From contig NADL03000006.1 in the NCBI GenBank assembly GCA_002205965.3, positions 868,001-932,000 of the forward strand: a DNA stretch of 64,000 nucleotides. The letters are read 5' to 3'. Source of the DNA: Kappaphycus alvarezii (lineage: Eukaryota; Rhodophyta; Florideophyceae; Gigartinales; Solieriaceae). A program made the translations under genes and the position numbers. Position 1 is the first letter of the stretch, and each line of letters begins with the position of its first letter. The notes under the pieces are model-generated. The model was not told the DNA's origin. It searched no databases and was given only the letters and a program-made list of their open reading frames with translations. Positions 22,428 through 33,879 of this stretch are shown here, in pieces.

Positions 22428-23030
22428 CTACTTCCTTCTCCTCTTTTTCAAGCTCAAAAGCAGTGGCTTGTCGTTGAAACTCCTAGACCTCTTGTTGGGG
22501 CAAATTGAGCTGGACCCAGGGTCCTTCCCCGCCTCAGACGGAACTCCAGTATTAGACCCAGAATTCACGGATCTTGTAGCTGCTTGCTCTCCTTCACAAT
22601 ACTCCCTCACCATATAATCGCTTCCCCCCTCACCCCTTTCACCACTATCAACGATTGAATCCTCAACAACCGCCCCATCACTATCCGAGCTTCCAGCAAT
22701 TTGGTTACTTCTACGAACAATAGTGGCAGCTCTTTGGCGTGAAGAAGCCCTTCTAATTCCACCCGTTAACGAACCTTTCGTGCGTGCGCCTATTGGTAAC
22801 ATTATCAGACGTCACACGTAGCTTCAGCTCCTTATGACTGTGCCATGTACTACAGCAACTTCTACCAGTCCAGGAAGAATTCTGATGCACAGACATGTGC
22901 CACATAAAGACCAAAAGTACGAAAGAACGATGTCCTTTGCGTGGTGGCGGATTCTGTCCGCACAACGAGCAATAAAAAGCTTTACTTTGCCTTTTCATGT
23001 CCTGGAAGGCCAAGTCTTAGACTTATCCCA
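22428..23030 (-). pseudogene. PiggyBac-like C-terminal zinc ribbon and basic tail (copy 2)
   Basis: The minus strand carries KAFYCSLCGQNPPPRKGHRS; one frame over it continues FWSLCGTCLCIR, then returns to SCCSTWHSHKELKLR. The spacing CxxC...CxxCxxxC...C...WH matches the ribbons at 17.0 and 50.8 kb. A Ser/Gly/Glu-rich tail (22428-22802) ends in the basic KKRRRK, a likely nuclear signal. Minus frames just upstream (23281-23657) are Pro/Ser-rich and unrecognised. No transposase core was found, so this is a fragment. Confidence 0.42.
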
Positions 23031-24030
23031 TCTGAAGCATTGAACAACACAATTCGTTTGTTTTTTGCTCGTGGGCTAGACCAAAAAGCCTTTTACTCTC
23101 TTCTCTTGGAACAGGGACATGCTGGACTGTTGTTCTAATTCGAGAGGATCGCTGCGATTAAATTGCTTTCCTGCTGCAGACAATCAGTTGAGGATGCTTT
23201 TCCTCTGCCTCGTCTACCACGACCTGAAGCAGCAGGCGCCCCTCCTCTGCTACGATGCAGGGCTTGAGCCTCAGAGTCATCTAAACCCGGGCTCCAGAAA
23301 TTTTTTGGCGTCGCACGGTTGACGGATGCGCCTGTGAGGAATTTTTATTTGGAGCACTCGGAAGTTCCCCTGGATGTTCTGTAGGCGTAGAAGGGGGAGT
23401 AGGGCCTGCTATTTTGTCAAGGGAGGGAAGGTTTTCCGTAAAGTCTCGAGTTGGAAGCATGCTGGTGGAGGGCTGTGTGTCAACCGACACATCTCGGCAA
23501 CTACTGAACCGCTTTGAGTGCTCCAACTTTCAGCGTGCTCTGGACGAGCTCCTGTTACAGAGGAAAGATTAAATTCTAGATACAATCTTTGGTATGCAAC
23601 GTTGACGGGCTCAAACAGGGGCAACAAATCAGCTCCACTGATTAGTATATTGATCAAAGGGGACGAAACGCTTAAATACCTGAAAAACGATTATGATCAC
23701 AATATTGAAAAAAAGGGATAAGTCTGTGGTAAAGTAAACCATCTCCTACATATGTATTCGAAATATTGAACGCAAAACCACTATTTTGGATTACTCCCAA
23801 ATAATGAAAATAGTAAATTGTGAATAATTTTAGCAAGCCAGACCTTCGTAAAAATCGCGGCAAAGGTATCCAAAAATCTCGGTATTTCACCGTATTCGAA
23901 AAATCGCACGCAATTAGTGCGTGTCGGCTAACAACTGAGTCTATCAATACTGTACCTTACTACTCACACTGTAATGTACCTGCTTACCCTCGTTTGCACA
24001 TTACAGCACGATCTACCAACCGCTTCCCTA
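23031..24030. other. Boundary stretch between transposon remnant and host-gene island
   Basis: Holds Pro/Ser/Thr-rich minus-strand frames of unknown nature (23281-23657) and an AT-rich tract at 23660-23900. The sequence turns GC-rich from about 23,960, where the DUF1995 gene begins. Confidence 0.35.
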
Positions 24031-24033
24031 CGC

Positions 24034-24938
24034 ATGCCACCTCGGCGTCTCCACTCTGGCGTCTCCAAAACCATCAACCCCATCCTCTCCCCTCCCACCC
24101 GACCCTCCATCCCCCTCCCCGCAATGCCAATTCCAGCCTTTTACCACTCCCCCGCCTCCCCATCACTCCCCTCTCCGCCCACCTTCCACCCCGCTACTTT
24201 GTTCCACCAGTGTACCCGATTCCGCCTCATCCGCCGCTTCCGCAATCCAGACCTCCGTGCGCACGGCTCTAATTCAAGGCCGTCGTCGTCTTTCCGTCGA
24301 CCTTCTTCTGGCTGCCTTGGATCCTCGTGTCGTACCTATGATGAGGCGGCGGCCTCTGTAGTCCTGGTTGCACTTCTCAATGCGTTACTTCCTGTGCTTC
24401 CCACAAACACCCCCGTGCTTCGTGTAGTGGTGTCTGGTGCTGCAGCTGCTGTGTCGGGTGAAAAAGGGGTGAGTGGTATGAAAGATGTGCAGGTGACTGT
24501 GTTGGGTATGCAGGAGGGTGGGGAGGGTGATGCGGTGGGGAATGTGGATGCCGTGGTATGTTTGATCCGGGTAGATGCAGTGCTTGAGGTGAGAGGGCTG
24601 TTGGGGAGTATGGGTCAGAAGGGAGTACCGGTGGTCGTGGTTAATCATCCCAGGGAGGATGAGTTATATCGCATGCTGGGATACGGGGGCGGATTACCGT
24701 TCGAGATGACAAAGTTTGAGGCTGTATTTGTACTGGCGCCATTTGCACTGCAGAATACAAAAAAGAATGGGGCGACGGGGCGCAAGATACTGGGGCCGTA
24801 CCGATGCGGTTTGTGGTGATGAGGCAATACCCAGGGAATTGGGCGTTGTGGCGATATCTGGGTAAGGGGAGTTTGGTGAAGGATCCGAGTATGAATTGTG
24901 CACCGAATTTGACGGAAGGCCATCGGCATCGGTTTTAG
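24034..24938 (+). CDS. DUF1995-domain protein, probably plastid-targeted
   Basis: DUF1995 proteins are found in plastids of plants and algae and in cyanobacteria; their biochemical role is not settled. The suggested start is ATG 24034 (MPPRRLHSGVSKTINPILSP), followed by a Pro/Ser-rich stretch that could be a transit peptide. The domain reads RTALIQGRRRLSVDLLLAAL (about 24255-24315), YDEAAASVVLVALLNALLPV, VDAVVCLIRVDAVLEVRGLL, GVPVVVVNHPREDE, FEMTKFEAVFVLAPFALQ and, one frame on, MRFVVMRQYPGNWALWRYLG (24802-24861), ending at TAG 24936-24938. The Y-P-G-x-W motif near the end is the family hallmark. Frame changes occur near 24250, 24320 and 24790 and look like small indels. The gene is convergent with the ureidoglycine gene, 102 bp away. 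Confidence 0.7.
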
Positions 24939-25040
24939 TGGGCGCGGTGCAAAGGGCTTTGGGGTGAGGGTGATTGGAAATTAGGTGTTTCCCCGGGTGA
25001 GGGTTCTGGAATCAAGGTTGTTGGCATATTGGAGATTAGG

Positions 25041-25973
25041 TTAAGGGGTGCATTTTGGGGCCGTCGAATGGCATAAAGGGTTGACGTGGGTGTCCTTGTA
25101 CAACCAGTAGCGGGAAGTTGGTTTCCAAGGGCGGCATACCATTGCGGTACAAAAGGGGCCATATAGATTACATCACCAGTTGATACAGGGATGAAGCGCT
25201 CGCCTAGCATGTACAGGCCCTCACCCTGCAACAGAATGAGCCCGTGTTGGTTGTAATGCACTTCCTTCACGATGAAGGTATTCACCGGGTTGGAAGTCCA
25301 TAATGTGGATATTAAAGTCATACCTCCGGTCTTGGGAGGGAAGCAACCGGCGCAAACGGAACACTTCGCCAGGGACATCTTCGTCGTCGACTGCAGACTC
25401 ATGGCCGATTATTGAATCAGGGACTTCTCCGCCGGCGTGGACTCGATCAAGAATTATACAGTGAGTTGGAGTATCTACTTGAGACGAAGGGCAGTTTCAT
25501 GGGAGCAAAATAGATGAAACCGCCGGGAGGAATGGGAATGGCGGTTGCTGAAGAATTGTCAGAGTTGGTTGTTGTGTTGATAAGTTTGATTTCCGGTAAG
25601 GACGTAGATGAGTCTTTCGAGATTGGAATGGAGCGCGATGATACGTAACTGGTTGCGGTAGCGAAGCACCGGCAGAGGCATCAAGAAGATACATAGAAAA
25701 ATGGGCGCCGAGAGCCGGAGTAATTAGGGCGGCGGCAGAGCAAGGGCCGGTCCAGCCAGGTGGTGGGGATGAATAGACACGGGAGTCAGGGGCGAGCATT
25801 GTGTAGTGATTATGATGGACAATGGATCGAGTGTGACCGGGTGGGGTGTTGAGAAGATTGTGATGGGCATGAGCGGCTTTGCAATAGGAGGTTGGGTTGC
25901 ATTGGTCTGAGGAATGGGAGAGAGTGAAAGCATAGGGAAGCATGAATTGGAGAAGGAGAAGTAAAGGTGGCAT
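25041..25973 (-). CDS. UGHY: (S)-ureidoglycine aminohydrolase with N-terminal signal peptide
   Basis: A bicupin enzyme of purine breakdown: it removes ammonia from (S)-ureidoglycine, downstream of allantoate amidohydrolase. Plant forms need Mn2+ and lie in the endoplasmic reticulum. ATG 25973 opens a hydrophobic leader, MPPLLLLLQFMLPYAF, fitting secretory entry. The first cupin reads HNHYTMLAPDSRVYSSPPPG, ALITPALGAHFSMYLLDA, LERLIYVLTG and IPPGGFIYFAP. The second reads YDFNIHIMDFQPGEYL, KEVHYNQHGLILLQGEGLYM (His/Gln metal site), DVIYMAPFVPQWYAALG and YWLYKDTHVNPL, with TAA at 25041-25043. Six single-base indels break the frame (near 25640, 25600, 25500, 25465, 25272 and 25107), most of them at short homopolymers. 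Every segment between them is well conserved, so assembly error is likelier than decay. An alternative ATG lies upstream at 26051. Confidence 0.88.
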
Positions 25974-26084
25974 TGTGATGGGGACAAGTGGTAGCAGAGG
26001 AGTTCGATGTGGTGGGAAGAGAGAGGTTAGCTTGGCGGAAGTTGGATTCATATCGTTGAGTACGGCATCTCAAAATGTGCTCGG

Positions 26085-26290
26085 GGAAATGTACTGTACA
26101 GTAGGCCTTGGTCAACAGTCGCTACTCGTAAATGCATGTCTGTAGTTTTTTTACCGAGTGTATCATAGTACACAAATGATCCTCAGTACCGTACGCACTG
26201 TACTGTACCCTTCGAAGGGTAGTTGGCAACATGCATATTTCTTGGAAGAGCAGTGCTACAGTACTGTCTGTACTGTGTACTCACCACATA
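26085..26290. promoter_or_regulatory. GTAC-rich repeat cluster in the 5' flank of the ureidoglycine aminohydrolase gene
   Basis: Contains TGTACTGTACAGTAGG, GTACCGTACGCACTGTACTGTACCC and ACAGTACTGTCTGTACTGTG within about 200 bp, lying 110-320 bp upstream of the likely start at 25973. A promoter role is inference from position only. Confidence 0.35.
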
Positions 26291-26575
26291 GTCGACAGTA
26301 GACAAACATAAAATACGCAGTACATATCACACATGAGCCATACCGTATCAGCGGCACAGAATCGAGGTCACTCCGAATTCCTGTCGTTGTACTCGACTAT
26401 TTTTACCTCGATTGTGCCACAACCTACCGTACCGTAGCTCTTTGGCAGGCGAGGCACGCCGACACAGTTGAGCCTGTACCACGTAAATATGCATAGGACG
26501 TAACAAAATTTGTAATGCAAATCTTGCGAAAGATGAAAAATAGATCATCTGTATGCTATTCTACAGTATTACCAG

Positions 26576-26767
26576 CTACTTTCTAGTTGGTAACACACGC
26601 TCAAGCACTTGTATTATAGGTCCTGCCAATGGTTTGATTACAAGTACTGTACATATGACTGCCAACCTTTCCATTGCTCCTTCCCGCGCACGCCTCTGTG
26701 CGACATTGTACAACCCATAAAGATTTACCACCACCATTGCTCCTAGCAGGAGAATTAAGTATATCAA
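26576..26767 (-). CDS. Small hypothetical membrane protein (63 codons)
   Basis: An open frame starting MIYLILLLGAMVVVNLYGLY: a strong N-terminal membrane segment, a charged loop (NVAQRRAREGAMERL), a second hydrophobic segment (AVICTVLVIKPLAGPII) and a basic end (LERVLPTRK). The pattern and the local composition look like a real small two-pass protein or a last exon. I do not recognise it. The GTAC-rich repeat at 26815-26852 lies just upstream. Confidence 0.42.
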   Translation of the reverse strand: MIYLILLLGAMVVVNLYGLYNVAQRRAREGAMERLAVICTVLVIKPLAGPIIQVLERVLPTRK

Positions 26768-26814
26768 CCCATTAAAGTAAACCCAATTTACCCAATTTAC
26801 CCCCTCTACAGTAT

Positions 26815-26852
26815 TTGTCCAATGTACAGTACTGTACTGTACTGTACATCCT
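26815..26852. repeat. GTACAGTACTGTACTGTAC microsatellite-like tract
   Basis: ATGTACAGTACTGTACTG continues into TACTGTACATCC; the ends are nearly palindromic. Same motif family as at 725, 2150 and 26085. From 26860 to 27490 no gene is seen. Confidence 0.75.
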
Positions 26853-27499
26853 TTATACGTAACGATATTTGTCGCTCACCAATCGCTCTAGCTCTATTAA
26901 TTTGTCGCTTCTGTTTACTAATGTGTAAATGGGGGGTTAATTTACTGTGGTAGATATGTGGGTTTACTAATTGATTAGTACTGAAATGTCAAAAACTGGT
27001 AAGAATAAACCTGCTAACAGGTATCGGATCACAATAGAAAGTCCATGCGACTCATAACCTTGCACAATTCCCATTCGGCCCCATCTGCGATGGTTGTTAC
27101 CAAGAAAATAAAACCCACCTAAACACCACCACGTAAACCACATTTACCACCACTCCACTTACCAAAACATTCAAGTAAATCAGCCCATCAAACTAACTCC
27201 ATTTTGTCCCATTACGCGCACAACGAAGGCCACAAACTTGAAAGTACGTATATGCAAGAGAACCTCCGTTCTCATTGTTCTCGGTTATGTCAGTGGCTAC
27301 TCAAATTACGCCTCGTCTGCGCCATTGCTTTTATCACGAAAATTGAGTTAATTACCGCATTTCACCCCATTAGGGGCGGGTCCGGAGAGAACATATCAAT
27401 GGGAAGCAAAGAATCGTGTCCCAAACGACACCTCCAAGCCAACATCCAACCCGGACACCCGAGCCGGAGCTCCTCCCACATACCACTCCCTGCGCCTAT

Positions 27500-30400
27500 G
27501 CCCGCCACGACTCCCCCATCGAACGGGTCGAGGACGCAGCCGCTTCCCTCGTTACGACCTATCTGCACGACTCATGTCCTCCCGCGCAACATGCACCTCG
27601 ACCAGAGCCCCCGCAGATATCTAGGGAGCTCGCCATTGTTCTATGCGAATGTGCAGACGCACCACATGCTTCTCCTCAAGCCATGGAGGCTTTCACCAAG
27701 TGTTCCTATTCCCGTCCGCGATCCGAAGCCGATCCAAAGCCCGCTACCTCACAACCCTCGTTCCGGCACAGCATCAAATTCTCGTATTTTTGCGCAACGC
27801 ATCAAATTGTGGCGTGAAAAATAGTGTGAAACCCTGATGCGGAGGGCACACGCCTCGGCAACGTCCCCTCCCTTGCACAAGGCCAACCGAAGAGGAACAA
27901 ACTGGGATCAACAAGCGGCGCGCCCTTGGGCTTGCAAAGGAGGGTGTCTACGGCAAAGCAGCGCGTGCGCTGTGATCTTCCGGGAGGAGCACCCACAGCG
28001 CTCTACGACGACGGAGTCATACCAACCTTATTGCTCTCCGTCGCTACCCCCTTGCCCCCAGTTCATACAAGACCAAATTCTCCGCCATGTCCGGAGCATC
28101 GCAAGGGACAGCGCCGCAGGGGGTCAAGAATGCGCCCAAGCCGCCTTGTTGAGCAGTTGTCAATGGTCGAGGCTTACTAGCCGCTCTAACTAGTGTCGTC
28201 AACTTGCTAGCCATCGGAAAGGGCCCCGCGGCTATAACTGCATGGATCGCAGGACCATCGCTTATAGCCCTTCTGAAACCGGACGGTGGAATCAGACCGA
28301 TCGCCGTGGGCAAGGCCTTACGTCGCTTGGTGGGCAGATGTTTCCTGACTCGCATTTCCGACGAAGCTTCTAAATACTTTCAGCCTCTATAGCTGGGAGT
28401 ATCAACGTCAGGAGGCTCTAAGGCAGTTGTCCACGCTATACAGTGACTGAACGAGGAGCACGGAGAATATGTGAAGTATACACTGTTAACCATTGACCTT
28501 CAAAAAGCTTTCAACTTGGCCAGCCGCAGTTCGTTTTTGACCGATGTCGAAAAGAGATTCGCAGGTCGAACAGAGATTCTTAGAGCTCTTCCCTTGGGTC
28601 CATTACACATATTCTCTAAACTCGGGTCATCTGTGGTGTGGGAATGATATTCTACGGAGCTTGGTAGGCGTGCAGCATGGAGATCCGCTGGGTCCACTTC
28701 TATTCTCCCTCATGCCGCAAAAAGTGACCCCGGCACCCAAAGTCCGCCTGGAAAATGTGGTCGACACCACAGGCATGCCTAATCCACTCTTCCAGCTGTG
28801 GTACTTGGACGATGGGTGCGTAGTTGGCACCCATGAAGCCATTCGAACGGCACTACAGTTCCTCTCTTCCACGGCGGTGCGCAGTTTCGGTTTACACCTC
28901 CGCATGGATAAGTGTGCTGTCTGGTGGCCAACCGCCCTCCCCCACCTGTTCAGCAGTCCCCACAAGTGAACTTCGCCAGGACTATAACGACGGGACAAAA
29001 GTGCTCCGTGCCCCCATCGGGTAGAACCAATTCATAGGGGCCGATTTCTCAAAGCACGTCGCTTCACTACCGCTTCGCCTCAAATCTCTGTTAACCCTGG
29101 AAGATACTCATGCAACTCTTCACCTACTGCGGACCTGCTTCGGCTTATATCGGGTCAACTACCTTTTACGTGTAGTTCCACCTCATTCAACTCTCAAAGG
29201 GGCTTCGGAATTTGATAACGCTGTTGAAGCTACGCTGGGGGTGGATGGACGGGATTCCGGACGCCGACAATTTTCGGGAATTACAACTCCCTACTGAGCC
29301 CCCTGGTCCCCTTAAACCAACATTTGGCATCGGGCTCCGCTCCGCTAAGCTCACTACAGCCGCTGTGTTCCTTTCCTCCATGTCGCTCACGCGTCGCCTG
29401 TGCTCTACCCTTCTCCCTGTGCTACGAACACAGCTCTCCAATCTTGCACATCCGCAGTTCGGGCGCACGACGAGTGGAAGACACAAGGGGCACCCGAGAA
29501 GATTGTCCAGTTCAAGGCTACCGCCTTAATGCAGCGGTTCGGGCAGGTGCAACTCACTCGCGTAGTCGAGGAAAAGGCCTTTGATGCCATGCCAAAGGGA
29601 TGAGAGGACCATGGCATTCCGAGACTCGTCAATGGATGGTTGCAAGGACTGGCTTTCATTCCAAATGCTCCAGGCTTGGGTATCTATATCTCGTGCCGCA
29701 ATTACAAGACGTGGTTGTAGTTCTATTGCAGGGTACCATTGTTTCCTCCTGCTTCAAAATGACAAGGGGGAAGCGCGACACTTATGAATCAGTACGGACC
29801 ACGCGCTGTGCTGTGCCTACGGATCTACCGCGGGTGGCGGCACGACTCGCAAACACGGTTGTTTGCCGCAGAACTCTCCAAAGCCGCCCTACACCCTGTC
29901 CTCGAGCCCCACACAACCGGCCATGCAGTTCGCACCGACACCAGGCGCTTGGAGAGAACGGGGCACAGACTTATTTTGACGTAAGCGCTCCATCCCTTAA
30001 CCCCCGCCCGCCTCCCCTCCCTGGCGCGATGCCTCAAGCCCCTTAATTGCACACCTTGGAAAGGGCACTCGCTTTGCCGAATTGATACGTTCCAAGGGTC
30101 GTGGTATCGCTTTATTGCCATTCCACTCTCCGCATTGGGCGGCTTGCACCCGAGTACTCGAGACTTCCCCGACCGGGTTGCGGCTGCCGTTGCCGCACGG
30201 GCAGCCGTTCTGATTGCTGATACGCGGCAAACATGTTCGCTCGTCATGCGGTGAGACACGTCCAGAACAACGCTAATTGTTTGTTGGAAGAGGGTTTTGA
30301 GCGACTGTTAATGCACAACCTGCAAGTACGTATGTTCCAGAGAACCCCGTTCTCAGGATATATCGTTGCTATGCGATTTAGGCATTGTCCCCTATTGTTG

Positions 30401-31200
30401 TCATGAGGAATGTTTGGCGTAAACTACCCCATTGAACCGCAATAACCCTCTAACACAAAGACGTCACTTGGCTATAAATGTTGTTTTCTGGTGCATACAG
30501 GAAGAACATAACGTGTTCCTACTCTTGGCGCGTAGCTCACACACAGAAATTCATACTATTCCCTGGCGTCGTCTCCCAACGTACAGCAACCTCAACACCT
30601 AATGGAGGCCGTACACTGCCTCTAATAATATAAACCCTCCCTCTGATCCATGTAGCCGTTCCAGAACAATGCCCACGACAAAAGCAGAACTCAGGCGTTC
30701 AGGACTTCACTGGGCCTCCGAATGCCAAGGACTGAGTCTACTGCGCCCTCCTCCGGGCTGAAAGCAGCCATCGAACCCAGACATCTCCCCATCTGGCTTC
30801 GGTATTATTGTCAAGCCCTTAATTTTTTCCCGATGCACGAGCCCAGAAAATTTCGACGCAAAGGGAATCTCTTTTCGCACTGTGCATGGACGGAAACGTC
30901 GCCATCTTCACGAATGCCAAACCCGAATGGTCGCCTGAGATCTTCAGGAGGCTGCCAACTCCCAATTGTAGAACTAAATCAGCATGGGCAGCACCAAAAC
31001 AAGTCTGACATCCGCACCCGTGGTGGCAGTGGAGGTACGAACTTGTTCGACATCAATCTTGTGAACCCTCTTGCCCTCTTGTACAGGGAGCAATGTGATA
31101 AGGCATGCTCACTTCTCTGACTGCGGCAAAAGTTGCGAAACGAAGTAGACGCCAAAATTTCCTCGATTTGTACAGAGGTTATCAACTAGTCCATGTGATT
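27500..31200 (+). mobile_element. Non-LTR retrotransposon (LINE), longest copy
   Basis: Copies itself by reverse transcription at a nicked target site. Plus-strand order: an N-terminal Arg/Pro-rich region (27500-28190); LLKPDGGIRPIAVGKALRRL then VGRCFL (28260-28345); TIDLQKAFNLASRSSFL (motif A; about 28485-28540); GVQHGDPLGPLLFSLMPQ (motif B; about 28660-28715); FQLWYLDDGCVVG (motif C, catalytic YLDD; about 28790-28828); MDKCAVWWPTALP; LEDTHATLHLLRTCFGLYRV (about 29095-29155); FAELIRSKGRGIALL (about 30075-30115); a cysteine/histidine stretch ending GNLFSHCAWTE (about 30855-30895); and SDIRTRGGSGGTNLFDINLV then NPLA (about 31005-31070). The last block has the PD...D look of a restriction-like endonuclease. 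Frame changes are frequent. Confidence 0.78.
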
Positions 31201-31209
31201 ATCTCCACT

Positions 31210-32540
31210 GTGCCCCTTGGACCTCGAAAGCAAAGAACACTGGTCACAGAGATTGCACGGAATGCTTCCGTGTGAGCGATGGAATCTTTTGATACAATAG
31301 ATACACTGGAGAAGCACGACTAAAACCGCCCAGCAGACGAAGACAATTCAGGCAAAAGAAACTGACTACTCCCTTCAGACAGCAAACCAACCAACAGGGT
31401 CCACCTGCGGTGGGAGAAAATAATCTTTGAATGTGGGTAGTGCCATCCGCTCCGTTACCATTCATGAATAACTACACAAGTCTGATTGATTTTATAAACT
31501 GCTCTTCTAGTATTTCCTTTGCTTCAAGCTTCCAAGGACGGAAGTCGCCCCGTTTATGATAGCTTGTTTGAAACTGTGTTGCGGAACAAAAAGATCTACA
31601 TCACGTCCAGTTCCTTTTGAACCTTTCTGAAATATTTTCTACTTGTCGTCTTTTTGCAGTAGTTTAGTCTACAGAGCTTATCAAATCAGCTTGATTACAT
31701 TCAAAGTACAGCGCTGTCCCTGCTGAAATCCAATTAATCGTTTCGCCGAGGGTGCCTGTTATTATGAAGCAGGATCTTTCCGCAAATTCCTGTTCGCTTC
31801 ATCCCGAGATTAATTCTTCACCTCTCTTCCTTCAAACCAATCGTCCTACCATTTTTCAACAAAAGATGTGGCGATAGGAGCAGGGAGCAAAGTTTTTGTA
31901 TCAGTAAGTTGGCAGTAGCAGCGGTATCAGAGTATCAAAGATGGATATAAAAAGTTCTTCAGATATTTTCGTTACCGTTTGCTCTAAGGGGGAATTTTTG
32001 GGTTATTTTAATGCATGGAAGATGTAGTCGGTTATATCCACGAGGCTACAACGTTATGCGGGATAAGTCATCGCTGATGGGTAACACTACAGTAAGCTCT
32101 AAGTGTCTATCTGTTCTTTGTAACTAGAGATTTAAGCAGCAAATCTAGCAAGCAATAGTTACCACCATGATTAGTAGATCTCCAACAAAAAGACCACTAA
32201 CAAATGCAAATGTGACATGCAATAAAGGGCATCCATTTAACAAATTCTAACATTAATAGAAATCAAAATGAATCATATAGCATCATGTTCAATTGTGGCC
32301 CTCCATTTGCAAAGGGAAACCTCTCGACTCGTGATTCGCTTCGTGTTCCATATTCAGTTCGATATTTTATCAAGTAGCTTTTTGGGTATTACCCTAAATG
32401 CATGCAAGTTCAAAGCCACAATATTGTCTCACATTTTTTATTTCGCCCAAAGCGGTGAAACTTTTCCAATTCATACCCAATTTAAAGTTAGATAGGAATG
32501 TAGTTGAAGCGACAACACTTCCAACGACTATCCCACTAGT
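31210..32540. other. AT-rich, apparently non-coding stretch
   Basis: No protein family, RNA gene or repeat is recognised. Short frames on both strands lack recognisable features. Confidence 0.45.
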
Positions 32541-32544
32541 ACAC

Positions 32545-32952
32545 TCACCTTTTCCTGAACATGACCCAACTCCGCCAGTCCTTCACCATCGCCAAACAAG
32601 ACAGGGAGCGTTCTAGCAAAGTCCCGGCTTTGATGAATGATCGGCCGACTATTACGATGAATACCGCAAAAAGGTATGCCGGGAACGCGTTCGGAGTGAT
32701 TTCACAGTCAATTGCTGACGGAGGCAGAGTAAACAAGAGTAGAAAAAAAGGAAGAGTAACAAGAGGAGGCTGAAGCGGATGTGTATGTATCCGAAGATGA
32801 TAAGGGCTCGGTGGACCCGTGGGAGTGATTATACAGTCATGGTTCGTTTTGTGGATAAAGAAGGTGAAGGCGGGATAGAATAAGTAAAATAGCTCATCAG
32901 GCTCATGATTTAAGACTATAGGTCCAAATAATGCTCTCAGAAATCTATCCAT
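32545..32952 (-). CDS. Hypothetical 135-codon membrane-type ORF
   Basis: Starts at ATG 32952 (MDRFLRALFGPIVLNHEPDE) and runs uninterrupted through AT-rich surroundings, which is longer than chance would usually allow. Hydrophobic segments are ELFYLFYPAFTFFI, LVTLPFFLLLFTLPP and AYLFAVFIVIVGRSFI, followed by GTLLERSLSCLAMVKDWRSW. It reads like a small two- or three-pass membrane protein. No family is recognised, and a transposon or chance origin is possible. Confidence 0.35.
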   Translation of the reverse strand: MDRFLRALFGPIVLNHEPDELFYLFYPAFTFFIHKTNHDCIITPTGPPSPYHLRIHTHPLQPPLVTLPFFLLLFTLPPSAIDCEITPNAFPAYLFAVFIVIVGRSFIKAGTLLERSLSCLAMVKDWRSWVMFRKR

Positions 32953-32959
32953 ATCAATG

Positions 32960-33870
32960 ATGTTAATTTATAAATCAGAAAAAGAGTTGGACTAGTTCAA
33001 GACTCGGAAAACGAAGCGATATAAAGTAAATTAAGAAAATGTACCTAAAATAAATCACAGTAATTACGTTGATTGTAGAAAAGTTTCACATTTAATGAGG
33101 AAAGAAAAAGTATTTATAGACAAATCAATGGCTAAGAATTTAATTAGCTGATTAATAAGTAGGCATTTAATCGTAATTTAGGACTCCTATTTTGGTAATT
33201 GAGTGAAGTTTTAGGGTTCTGAGGAGGGTTTGAAGGACCTTGATATTTCTAAAAGGGCTTTCTATCATTCTGGGCTGTTTGACAGAATGTAGGGACTGCA
33301 TTGGTGGTATGGATGTTTTGGCGGAAAGATTTGGCTCTTTTCCTGAAGACGAAGATTTTAAGGAGAATATATACATGTTTATCCTGTTAGTATCTACTGT
33401 TAGTCCTTCTCATCCATAAAATTCCTTTTCATTAATTTTATGGTATTTAGTATGGTTGTTTGAGATTTTAGAGATAGACAGAGATTTCCACATCAGCTTA
33501 TTCCAGAAGCTAAAAGTCAACTTACGCCCTAAAAAGCACTTTTTACGCCAGTTCTTGAGCATAGGTGGTAGAAACTGCCCCTTATATACTCCATCGTAGC
33601 CCCTTCATCTCTCGTCCTTACTCATCTCTTCGTGTACCCGCAACTATACCTCTGGCACTTTTTTTCGCTTGCAACAACGGTCGTTAGAGAATAATTGATT
33701 CTCTGGATCTCATCCTCGCCAATTTTTCCCTACCAATTTTCAACTCGCTGTCACGGTTCAGTTCGAAAGAGAAGAGATATATGGACACCTTTCCAGACGT
33801 ATCTTGATCCTTTTTTGCGTAAAGAAACTGTGGAAATTACTCTTTAACATACTAGCGAGATATGCTTTAG
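32960..33870. other. AT-rich stretch before the plus-strand copia element
   Basis: May include the 5' LTR of the copia element that follows (a CTTATATACTCC stretch at about 33581-33592), but no matching second LTR was found. No gene is seen. Confidence 0.3.
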
Positions 33871-33879
33871 ATCTTAACA

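Noticed and set aside
30325..30345. GAGAACCCCGTTCTC hairpin, first taken as a LINE 3'-UTR stem-loop
   Set aside because: It lies inside the LINE coding sequence (the reading continues to a cysteine/histidine stretch and endonuclease-like block), so the palindrome is probably incidental. A similar GAGAACCTCCGTTCTC at 27258 is not enough to revive the idea.
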